Of a stretch of DNA of 64,000 nt, positions 57,052-64,000 are shown piece by piece. Source of the stretch: Cobetia amphilecti (GTDB lineage: Bacteria; Pseudomonadota; Gammaproteobacteria; Pseudomonadales; Halomonadaceae); assembly GCF_020217465.1 (NCBI RefSeq), contig NZ_CP084115.1, positions 1,364,001-1,428,000 of the forward strand. Reading direction: 5' to 3'. The notes under the pieces were generated by a model, which was given only the letters and a program-made list of their open reading frames with translations, was not told the origin of the DNA and did no database searches. The first letter of the stretch is position 1. Every line of letters starts with the position of its first letter. The position numbers were made by a program, and so were the translations under genes.

Positions 57052-58254
57052 TCACATCTCGGCATACAGGCGACCGGGATTGAGGATGCCGTGGGGGTCC
57101 AGCTGCTGCTTGAGCTGAAGGTGATAGCGGGCATTGGGGGCGGCCAGCGGCATCAGCGGGCTGTCCTCGGCGGCGACGGTGCCCGGGGTATAGCAGATGG
57201 CATGGCCGCCCAGCCGACTGGCCAGCGCGCGGATGCGCTGGGCCGGGGCATCGCTTGCAAGCCAGCGCTGTGCACCCGCCCAGTCACACAGCAGGTCGGC
57301 ATCCCCCACAGGGCCCAGCAGTTCGCTGACGGCGGCTTGCCACTCGAGGTGGTCCAGCGCCAACGGCAGCGACAGTCGCCACAGTGCCTGATGCGGTGCG
57401 CGCGCGCTGAAGAAGGGCAGGCGCTGCTCACGCAGCTCAGTCCAGTGCGCCGTCGCCTGATCCGCCGTCAGGGCCTCGCCGCCCAGCTGCTCGCACCCGG
57501 CCTGGACCGACCGCTCGCCTCCTTCCAGACGCAGGGTGAGGCGGCCGTCATGCCAGCTGGTCGCCGTGATCGGCAGCGGCGTGCGGCCCCAAGCATTCAG
57601 GTGAGACAGCGCCTCGGCGAGGCTGATTTCCAGACACAGCGATTCGCTTGCCACCGGGCGCGGCATCACCTTGAGCGAGACTTCACTGATCACGCCCAGC
57701 GTGCCCTGGGCGCCGCACATCAGGCGCGACAGGTCATAGCCCGCCACGTTCTTCATCACTTCACCACCGAAACGCAGCGCCTTGCCGTCGGCGCTGATGA
57801 TGCGCGTGCCCAGCACCAGGTCGCGCAGGCTGCCGCTCCAGGGGCGGCGTGGGCCGCTGAGCCCCGAGGCGAGAGTGCCGCCGACGGTCGCCGCGGGCCC
57901 GAAGTGGGGTGGCTCGCAGCTCAGGTGCTGACCTTGCTCGGCGAGCACGGCCTCCAGCGTCGCCAGCGGGGTGCCGGCGCGCACCGAGACCATCAGCTCC
58001 ACCGGGTCGTAGTGGGTGATGCCATGATGCGCGCGCATGTCGAGCACTTCCTCGGCGGCCACTTCACGGCCTAGAAAGGCCTTGCTGCCACTGCCGGCGA
58101 TGCGCAACGGGCGTCTCGCCTCATGGGCGGCGCGGACCTGTGCGCGGAGTGCCTCGCTGGCATCCTGCTGCTGCGGGGGCTGGCTGGCGGCAGGCGTAGC
58201 GCACTCGGCATGGCTTGGCACCTGATCCTGGAGCGAATCATCTGGCTCTGGCAT
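57052..58254 (-). CDS. glcE: Glycolate oxidase FAD-binding subunit GlcE
   Basis: This is a 400-residue protein. The FAD_binding_4 region shows as HHGITHYDPVELMVSVRAGT, then PHFGPAATVGGTLASGLSGP and GEVMKNVAGYDLSRLMCGAQ. It is the shorter of the two flavoprotein subunits, as usual. The first 30 residues are a Gln/Pro-rich extension (ASQPPQQQDASEALRA) beyond the E. coli start. 28 bp separate it from glcF. Confidence 0.93.
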   Translation of the reverse strand: MPEPDDSLQDQVPSHAECATPAASQPPQQQDASEALRAQVRAAHEARRPLRIAGSGSKAFLGREVAAEEVLDMRAHHGITHYDPVELMVSVRAGTPLATLEAVLAEQGQHLSCEPPHFGPAATVGGTLASGLSGPRRPWSGSLRDLVLGTRIISADGKALRFGGEVMKNVAGYDLSRLMCGAQGTLGVISEVSLKVMPRPVASESLCLEISLAEALSHLNAWGRTPLPITATSWHDGRLTLRLEGGERSVQAGCEQLGGEALTADQATAHWTELREQRLPFFSARAPHQALWRLSLPLALDHLEWQAAVSELLGPVGDADLLCDWAGAQRWLASDAPAQRIRALASRLGGHAICYTPGTVAAEDSPLMPLAAPNARYHLQLKQQLDPHGILNPGRLYAEM

Positions 58255-58371
58255 GGCATGTCTCTATTAAAGTGGCGATGAAGTGGTGAACGTCAGGTAG
58301 CGAAAGGTCAGGCGGCAGCGGATTCGAGAGCTGTCCATGACAGAGAAACCGTCCAGCCACGCGGCGTCTGT

Positions 58372-59871
58372 CTAGAAACGCGGCAGATCGGGGTGCGGCA
58401 ACTGGTTGTCATGCACGTGCATGGCACCGAATTCGGCGCAGCGCGCCAGCGTCGGGATGTTCTTGCCGGGGTTGAGCAGGCCAGCGGGGTCGAAGGCGGC
58501 CTTCACGGCATGGAAGACGCTGATCTCCTCGTGGTTGAACTGGGCACACATCTGATTGATCTTCTCGCGGCCCACGCCATGTTCGCCGGTGATGCTGCCG
58601 CCGGCGGCCACGCACAGTTCGAGAATCTTGCCGCCGACCTCCTCGGCCAGTTCCAGCTCGCCGGGCTGGTTGGCATCGAACAGGATCAGCGGGTGCATGT
58701 TGCCGTCACCGGCATGGAAGACATTGGCCACCGCGAGCCCCGATTGGCGCGAGAGCTCCGCGATGCCGTTCAGCACGGCGGGCAGCTCGCGACGCGGAAT
58801 GGTGCCATCCATGCAGTAGTAGTCCGGCGACATGCGACCCACGGCGGGGAAGGCATTCTTGCGCCCGGCCCAGAAGCGCGCGCGCTCGGCCTCGTCCTGT
58901 GCCTGGCGGATCTCGGTGGCGCCGGCGCGCTCCAGCACCTCACGGACTCGCGCGCAGTCATCGACGACATCGGCCTCGGCGCCGTCCAGCTCGCAGAGCA
59001 GAATGGCGGCGGCCTCGACCGGGTAGCCCGCGTGGATGAAGTCCTCGGCGGCGCGGATCGCCAGGTTGTCCATCATCTCGAGCCCGCCGGGGATGATGCC
59101 GCAGGCGATGATGTCGCCCACCGCGCGGCCGGCCTTGTCGATATCGGCGAAGCTCGCCATCAGCACCTTGGCGGTCTCGGGCCTGGGCAGCAGGCGCACC
59201 GTGACTTCCGTGACCACCCCCAGCATGCCTTCGGAGCCGGTCATCAGCGCCAGCATGTCCAGCCCGGGCGAGTCGAGGCTGTCGGCGCCGATCGTCATCG
59301 CCTCGCCTTCGATGGTCAGCATCTCGAGCTTGAGCAGGTTGTGAACGGTCAGGCCGTACTTGAGGCAGTGCACGCCACCGGCATTCTCGGCCACGTTGCC
59401 GCCGATGGAGCAGGCGATCTGCGAGGAGGGGTCCGGCGCGTAGTAGAGCCCGAAGGGCGCGGCGGCCTCGGAAATGGCGAGATTGCGCACCCCGGGCTGC
59501 AGGCGTGCGGTGCGGGCGTCAGGGTCGATCTCGAGAATCCGTGCCATGCGCGACATCACCAGCAGCACGCCTTGCGCCAGCGGCAAGGCACCGCCGGATA
59601 GCCCGGTGCCGGCGCCACGAGTCACCACCGGCACGCCCAGCGCATGACATTCACGCAGCAGGGCGGCGACCTGCTCGACCCGCTCCGGCAGGGCGACCAG
59701 CATCGGCATGACGCGATAGGCGGACAGGCCATCACATTCGAAGGGGTGCAGGTCCTCCTCGCGGTGCAGCAGCGTCAGGTCCGGCAGCAGGGTGGTGAGA
59801 TGCGCCAGCACCTGACCCTTGTCGTGCTGGGCCAGCGGTCCATCCAGCGTCGGGTCATAGAGGATATTCAT
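58372..59871 (-). CDS. glcD: Glycolate oxidase subunit GlcD
   Basis: This is a 499-residue FAD protein that oxidises glycolate to glyoxylate. The FAD site is LPERVEQVAALLRECHALGV, PVVTRGAGTGLSGGALPLAQ, and DPSSQIACSIGGNVAENAGG. The C-terminal FAD-oxidase domain includes NVFHAGDGNMHPLILFDANQ and GSITGEHGVGREKINQMCAQ. ATG 59871 has GGGAGG upstream; the longer frame to 59997 has no ribosome site. First gene of the operon, opposite to glcC. Confidence 0.96.
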   Translation of the reverse strand: MNILYDPTLDGPLAQHDKGQVLAHLTTLLPDLTLLHREEDLHPFECDGLSAYRVMPMLVALPERVEQVAALLRECHALGVPVVTRGAGTGLSGGALPLAQGVLLVMSRMARILEIDPDARTARLQPGVRNLAISEAAAPFGLYYAPDPSSQIACSIGGNVAENAGGVHCLKYGLTVHNLLKLEMLTIEGEAMTIGADSLDSPGLDMLALMTGSEGMLGVVTEVTVRLLPRPETAKVLMASFADIDKAGRAVGDIIACGIIPGGLEMMDNLAIRAAEDFIHAGYPVEAAAILLCELDGAEADVVDDCARVREVLERAGATEIRQAQDEAERARFWAGRKNAFPAVGRMSPDYYCMDGTIPRRELPAVLNGIAELSRQSGLAVANVFHAGDGNMHPLILFDANQPGELELAEEVGGKILELCVAAGGSITGEHGVGREKINQMCAQFNHEEISVFHAVKAAFDPAGLLNPGKNIPTLARCAEFGAMHVHDNQLPHPDLPRF

Positions 59872-60247
59872 GCACTGCCTCCCGGAGGTTGGGGTCTGCG
59901 CGGCTGCTTTCTGTCGTTGCTGTCTGTCGTTACTGTCGGCTGGTGCGGGGTTCGAGCGAGTCGCCTGTCGATTCCGCCGCACCTGATCTGCACACAATCT
60001 GGCCTGCCTCCCCGGCCTTGTCCATGCTTCACATCAGTGGTCTGACCAGACATTCGTCTAGTGTTTGCGCAAGGAAAACCACGCTTTACTGGCCTCACGT
60101 CCGCTGCCATCAGGCGGCTTTGCGTCACTCGATCGACAGGTCTGACCAGTCGGAAATCTCCAGGCGCTGCCAGCGGGTTGATCAAGTGCCACGAGCGGGT
60201 TGATCAAGGCCCAGCACACAAAGGTCGAGCAAAAGGGGAGGGGCAGG
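59872..60247. promoter_or_regulatory. glcD-glcC divergent regulatory region
   Basis: 376 bp with two matching palindromes: TGGTCTGACCA (60038-60048) and AGGTCTGACCA (60138-60148), exactly 100 bp apart. The GGTCTGACC core is a typical target form of FadR/GntR regulators such as GlcC, PdhR and LldR. The first is 167 bp before glcD; the second lies 100 bp before glcC. Confidence 0.65.
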
Positions 60248-61063
60248 ATGCTGCGAACCATCGCCGAGTCAGGAGCTGACCCCCGCGCTGCGGATCAGGC
60301 CGCGGCGCGTCTGGAGCAATTGATTCTGGACGGCGTGCTCAAGCCCGGGCAGATGATCCCCTCGGAGCGCCGGCTATGTGAGCGGCTGGGTATCTCGCGG
60401 GCCTCGCTGCGCGAAGGGCTCAGGCTGTTGCGTGGCAAGGGCATCATCGAGACGCGTCATGGCAAGGGCTCGAGCGTCGCGGCGCTGTTGCCGAGCGGCG
60501 ATATCAGCCCGCTGATGCACCTGTTTCGAGATCAGCCGCGCACCCTGTATGACCTGCTGGAAGTGCGGGCTTTGCTGGAAGGGCAGTCGGCGCGACTGGC
60601 CGCCCAGCGCGGCACGCCGGCGGATAGAGTGTTGATCCGGCGTCATTACGAGGCGATGGCGGCCTGCGTGCGCGAGTATCCGCCCGACTTCGCGTCCTCA
60701 GCGCCGGGCGATGAGGCGCTGCCGGATGCCCAGCAGCTGGCGCGTCACGACCACGCCTTCCACCACGCCATCTGTGAGGCGTCCCACAATCCGGTGCTGG
60801 TGCATACGCTCAAGGGCATCAATGACCTGCTGCTCAGCTCGGTGTTCGCCTCGCTGCGCAATCTCTACCATCGCCCGATTCCCCGCGGCCAGATCAATGC
60901 CCAGCACACGGCCATCTACCGCGCGGTGATGGACCAGCAGCCGGAGGCGGCAGAGAAGGCGGCGCTGGAGCATCTGCACAGCATTCGCGACAACCTGCGC
61001 GAGCTGGAGGCGGAGGACGAGCGGCTGGTGCGCTCGGCCATGCGGCTGGAAGGCTTCGAGTAG
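60248..61063 (+). CDS. glcC: GlcC, FadR-type regulator of glycolate use
   Basis: This is a 271-residue GntR/FadR protein. The winged helix (RLEQLILDGVLKPGQMIPSE, RRLCERLGISRASLREGLRL) is followed by an FCD helical effector domain (LYDLLEVRALLEGQSARLAA, HDHAFHHAICEASHNPVLVH with metal-binding Asp/His). GlcC activates glcDEFG in the presence of glycolate. GGGGAGG precedes ATG 60248; a TTG at 60200 is open but poor. Confidence 0.9.
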   Translation: MLRTIAESGADPRAADQAAARLEQLILDGVLKPGQMIPSERRLCERLGISRASLREGLRLLRGKGIIETRHGKGSSVAALLPSGDISPLMHLFRDQPRTLYDLLEVRALLEGQSARLAAQRGTPADRVLIRRHYEAMAACVREYPPDFASSAPGDEALPDAQQLARHDHAFHHAICEASHNPVLVHTLKGINDLLLSSVFASLRNLYHRPIPRGQINAQHTAIYRAVMDQQPEAAEKAALEHLHSIRDNLRELEAEDERLVRSAMRLEGFE

Positions 61064-61162
61064 CGCGTCAGGGTTCTGGCTCAGGCGGACAAGCAGGCTG
61101 GCAAGCGGGGCGGACTCAAGGCAAAGTGGGCAGCTCATCGCCCAGGACAACGTGCTGCCTTC

Positions 61163-61747
61163 ATGTGGAAACTCTCTTCCGCGAGTGATTGGCTCGACCG
61201 CCTCAATCACTCCCGCCACGCCATGCTGTGGCTGTTCATCGCCTCGATGCTGGAAACCCTGCTGATCCCGATTCCCATCGAGGTCGTTCTGATCCCGTGG
61301 ATGCTGCGCCACCCCGAGCGCCGCTGGCGCGTGGCCGCGGTGGCACTCGCCGGCAACCTGACCGCGGCATTGCTGGGCTTCTATTTGGGAGCCTACGCGC
61401 TGGCGGCGTGGGGCGATGGGTTGATCGGCTTCTTTGGCGGGCAGCAGGCCTTCGAATCCTTCCAGCAGCGCTTCAGCGAGCAGGGCTTCCTTGCCATCAT
61501 GCTGATCGGCATCGTGCCGATTCCCTTCCAGAGCGCCATGCTGGTCGCCGGTGCCAGCGGCTATCCGGTCGCGTTGTTCCTGCTGGCGGCGCTGATCGGG
61601 CGCGGGGTGCGCTATTTCGGGCTGGCAGCCCTGGTGGCACTGGTCGAGGATCAGGCACTGGCGCTCTGGCAGCGCTACTCGCGCCCGCTGGGAGTGATCG
61701 GGCTGGCGCTGACCGGCGTGTGGTTGTGGCAGGCCTTCATCGCCTGA
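61163..61747 (+). CDS. YqaA/DedA-family (VTT domain) membrane protein
   Basis: This is a 194-residue membrane protein. ASMLETLLIPIPIEVVLIPW, AVALAGNLTAALLGFYLGAY, MLIGIVPIPFQSAMLVAGAS and a terminal segment (GLALTGVWLWQAFIA) fit the VTT/DedA-type family, with re-entrant proline segments. Members help in membrane lipid flipping and envelope integrity. Not linked to its neighbours in function. The stop lies four bases before the stop of the converging dsdA. Confidence 0.85.
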   Translation: MWKLSSASDWLDRLNHSRHAMLWLFIASMLETLLIPIPIEVVLIPWMLRHPERRWRVAAVALAGNLTAALLGFYLGAYALAAWGDGLIGFFGGQQAFESFQQRFSEQGFLAIMLIGIVPIPFQSAMLVAGASGYPVALFLLAALIGRGVRYFGLAALVALVEDQALALWQRYSRPLGVIGLALTGVWLWQAFIA

Positions 61748-61751
61748 TCGC

Positions 61752-63179
61752 TCACTCTTGCCGGCTTGCGCTGACCTGCGACAGCAACGCCTTGCCGCGC
61801 TGATAGTCGGCCTGCCAGATCGCCTCGGGCACCATGCTGCCGCCGGTGGCCCAGACGACATGGGTGGTATTGGCCTGCACCTCGCCGTCATCCAGCCCGT
61901 TGGCCGCCCGCCAGGCGTGCCACTCGGGGGCATCATTGCGCAGTACGTGGCGGATACCGGGCACGCCGGCCAGCGCGGACGGTTCAAGCATGAGGCCTTC
62001 GCTGTCATATGCCAGCGCGAGCAGTTCGAGCAGATGCTCATCGCGCACGGTATGGATGCCGCTGAGCAAGGGGGCCATCACGCGCCCGACGAAGGCCGAG
62101 GCGCGACCCACCGCCAGGCCATCGGCGCAGGTGCGATTGTCCAGCCCGATATCCTCCACCGCGATGCCGTCATGTTCGCCGGTCAACATGCCCAGCAGCA
62201 TGCAGGGGGAGCTGACCGGTTCAGCGAAGAAGCAGTGCACGGCGTCACCGAAGACCTGCTTGAGGCCGTAGGCCACGCCACCCGGTCCGCCGCCGACGCC
62301 ACAGGGCAGATAGACGCAGAGCGGGTGGCGGGCATCCACCGGGATGCCCTGCGCCGAGAGCTGCTCCGCGAGGCGGCTGGCCGCCGTGGCGTAGCCCACG
62401 AACAGATCCCGCGAGCTTTCATCATCGATGAAGTGGGCGTTGGGCTGCTGCGCTTCCTGGCGCCCCGCGGCGACGGCCTTGCCGTAATCCCCGCTGTGCT
62501 CCACGACCTCCGCGCCCCGGGCGCGCAGCAGGTCCTTCTTCCATTGCTTGGCATCCGCCGACATGTGCACGGTGACGCGAAAGCCGAGCCGCGCGCTCAT
62601 GATGCCGATGCTGAGCCCCAGATTGCCGGTGGAGCCCACCACGACCTGTTGGCCGGCCAGCAGGTCTCGTATCTCATCACGCTGGAAGGCGCGGTAGTCG
62701 TCTTCCTGATGCAGCAGCCCTGCGTCAATGGCGAGACGCTCGGCATGCTTGAGCACTTCATGGATGCCGCCGCGCGCCTTGATCGAACCCGAGATGGGCA
62801 GGGCGTTGTCACACTTGATCATCAGGCGGCCGGGCAGCGGGGATTCGGTTGCGCTGAGAGGAGATGCGGTCGAGGCTATGCCGCTCAGCGCCTGCTGCAA
62901 GCCGGGCGTTGCCACCAGCGGTGATTCGATGCGCCCTGACGCGGCGGCGGTCTCGGGGAAGGCTTCGGCAATCCAGGGAGCGAAACGCATCAGGCGTGCG
63001 TCGGCGTCCTCGATGTCCTGGGCTCCCACGCCACTCGCCTGCAGCGCCGGTGAGGCGAGCGCCTTGGCGGTCGCGACGCGTTCAGGGTTGAGCCAGCCGA
63101 TTTCGCGGCCGGCCATCAGGCTGGCGATTTCAGGGTGACGCAGCGTCAGGGCGTGGAGGTCATGGGGCGTGGCAGACAT
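61752..63179 (-). CDS. dsdA: D-serine ammonia-lyase
   Basis: This is a 475-residue PLP enzyme (E. coli DsdA is 442). The Schiff-base lysine is Lys134 in SGSIKARGG. The phosphate loop GSTGNLGLS (182-190) and PCGVGGGPGG follow. It converts D-serine to pyruvate and ammonia, a detoxification and carbon-use role. No dsdC or transporter gene is adjacent. The product is about 30 residues longer than E. coli DsdA in the region 95-115 (STASPLSATESPLPG). Confidence 0.95.
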   Translation of the reverse strand: MSATPHDLHALTLRHPEIASLMAGREIGWLNPERVATAKALASPALQASGVGAQDIEDADARLMRFAPWIAEAFPETAAASGRIESPLVATPGLQQALSGIASTASPLSATESPLPGRLMIKCDNALPISGSIKARGGIHEVLKHAERLAIDAGLLHQEDDYRAFQRDEIRDLLAGQQVVVGSTGNLGLSIGIMSARLGFRVTVHMSADAKQWKKDLLRARGAEVVEHSGDYGKAVAAGRQEAQQPNAHFIDDESSRDLFVGYATAASRLAEQLSAQGIPVDARHPLCVYLPCGVGGGPGGVAYGLKQVFGDAVHCFFAEPVSSPCMLLGMLTGEHDGIAVEDIGLDNRTCADGLAVGRASAFVGRVMAPLLSGIHTVRDEHLLELLALAYDSEGLMLEPSALAGVPGIRHVLRNDAPEWHAWRAANGLDDGEVQANTTHVVWATGGSMVPEAIWQADYQRGKALLSQVSASRQE

Positions 63180-63404
63180 GCGGTGTCCTTGTGGGGGCTC
63201 GATCCAGCGATCAGGTCAGATCACAGGTTAGCGCGTCTTCCACTGGCAACGCACGTAGCCCAGCTTTCACATTCCGTAAAGGTCAGTGACAAAAAAGACC
63301 GAATTTTTTGGCAACCGTCGGGATAGAAATGCAAAAGGTGCAGTCATAGTAAGCAAGGACATGATGTTATCGCGATGTTATGTCTGGCTTTAACTGTTCT
63401 TTGG

Positions 63405-63434
63405 TCCGCCACGGTTTTCCTGGCGGATTTTTTT
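63405..63434 (+). terminator. Orphan rightward terminator, possible small-RNA end
   Basis: TCCGCCA/TGGCGGA stem with a nine-base loop and TTTTTTT tail. The nearest upstream plus-strand gene is more than 1.6 kb away and dsdA lies on the other strand, so this probably ends a short transcript that starts between 63180 and 63350. Confidence 0.7.
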
Positions 63435-63708
63435 ATGCCTGAAATACGCGGGCTTTGGCAGGTTTTCGCCTGGGGCGTTTGGATTCTCCCAAGCTTTCAG
63501 CGACTTTCACTGTGACTATAGGTCTTGGGGGCAGGGCGCGGCACAGCGCTTCCCAACGACTGTCACCGCCTCGGGTTGCGGCGCGAGAATTGATGGGTGT
63601 CAGGCTGGCGGCAGAGATTGATTAGCCATTGGGTAATCTTCGAGGCGTTGGCCTGCTGGTGCAAGCATGCTGAAGGCGCTCTCGATGCACTCGGTTTTCT
63701 CAGCCATC

Positions 63709-63754
63709 ACGTACAGAGCCCCCAGCGGTGATGACCGCTGGGGGCTCTGTACGT
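63709..63754. terminator. Perfect 21-bp hairpin near the CBS-gene 3' end
   Basis: Arms 63709-63729 and 63734-63754 (core GAGCCCCCAGCGGT) pair perfectly around loop GATG. It is 41 bp after the CBS-gene stop in the leftward sense. No U-tract, so either an unusual terminator or an mRNA-stabilising stem. Confidence 0.5.
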
Positions 63755-63794
63755 TTGGTCTGGCTCCAAGCAGTTTCTTGATGGGTGAACTGTC

Positions 63795-64000
63795 TCAACA
63801 GCCGTTCTGCATCACCAGCAGCGCACTCAGAACATCGCGGCGGGTGACCATGCCGATCAGGCGGCCCTGCTCGACCACAGGATAGACCTTGGGACGCTGG
63901 CCATTCATGTGCTGCGCCAGATCCGTGATGCTGTCATTCGGGCCGACGCTGAGGACTTCGTGACGCATCAGGTCGCCGACCTGGGCATGCTGGCCGCAGT
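63795..64000 (-). CDS. CBS-domain protein (5' part outside window)
   Basis: Visible C-terminal 68 residues: VGDLMRHEVLSVGPNDSITD, LAQHMNGQRPKVYPVVEQGR and LIGMVTRRDVLSALLVMQNG, a complete CBS motif. CBS pairs bind adenosine nucleotides and regulate attached domains. A second CBS motif or partner domain should lie beyond the right edge. Confidence 0.85.
   Translation of the reverse strand, partial: CGQHAQVGDLMRHEVLSVGPNDSITDLAQHMNGQRPKVYPVVEQGRLIGMVTRRDVLSALLVMQNGC

Larger units (their letters stand above)
63180..63794. other. Intergenic region upstream of dsdA
   Basis: About 615 bp without a confident gene. It contains the dsdA promoter, an orphan rightward terminator (63405-63434) and an exceptionally long hairpin (63709-63754). 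A 72-aa frame near 63667-63885 crosses the hairpin and the CBS gene, so I do not accept it. Confidence 0.6.

Noticed and set aside
63667-63885. Plus-strand 72-residue frame
   Set aside because: Runs through a perfect 21-bp hairpin and antisense to the CBS gene; no ribosome site.

Overview
The window suggests a moderately halophilic gammaproteobacterium of the Halomonadaceae (Cobetia or Halomonas type). I infer this from the GC-rich coding sequence, the gene content (paired TRAP solute receptors, a SmoEFGK polyol ABC importer, a glc glycolate operon with dsdA) and protein-level resemblance. No rRNA or other decisive marker is present, so the genus is not proven.

Positions 1 to about 37,377 are most of a lambda-type tailed prophage. 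Its left end, including integrase and attL, lies outside the window. The leftward (minus-strand) early arm holds a partial rdgC, small membrane and zinc-ribbon proteins, a DUF433/PIN-like toxin-antitoxin pair and a LexA-like CI repressor. The immunity region (about 4,495-4,575) has two operator-like 15-mers, and a third lies far away at 1,776. The rightward early arm (4,576-10,491) has a Cro-like protein, a CII/CP76 protein, replication proteins O and P with overlapping reading frames, a BRO-N antirepressor, an Acb2-type anti-CBASS protein, a VRR-NUC nuclease and a protein in the position of the late antiterminator Q. A hairpin-rich late leader with a terminator precedes the lysis cassette (endolysin, holin, Rz, Rz1). 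A KilA-N gene with a highly structured leader follows. The morphogenesis block (13,651-36,989) runs terminase, gpW, portal, ClpP-like protease, gpD, capsid, head-tail joining and tail proteins, a tail chaperone with a -1 frameshift site, a 2,127-residue tape measure with four EF-hand-like loops, and tail tip and fibre proteins. A two-gene insert, an unknown protein followed by a HEPN-like protein, sits between the tail chaperone and the tape measure. The right end is marked by a duplicated 3' end of a tRNA-Gly at 37,355-37,377.

From 37,386 onward the sequence is host chromosome. First come a HIT hydrolase, a LysE exporter, two tandem orphan TRAP (DctP) receptors and a Yip1-family membrane protein. 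A polyol locus follows: a SorC-type regulator, smoEFGK, a HAD phosphatase, an SDR polyol dehydrogenase, a P-loop sugar-kinase-like protein and xylulokinase. This should import a sugar alcohol, oxidise it to a ketose and phosphorylate it. GATCNGATC palindromes in its intergenic regions are candidate operators.

Next are a YghZ aldo/keto reductase with a divergent LysR regulator, then the glycolate oxidase operon glcDEFG (minus strand) with divergent glcC and two matching palindromes between them. The window ends with a YqaA/DedA-type membrane protein, D-serine ammonia-lyase (dsdA), an intergenic region with a possible small RNA, and the 3' end of a CBS-domain gene.
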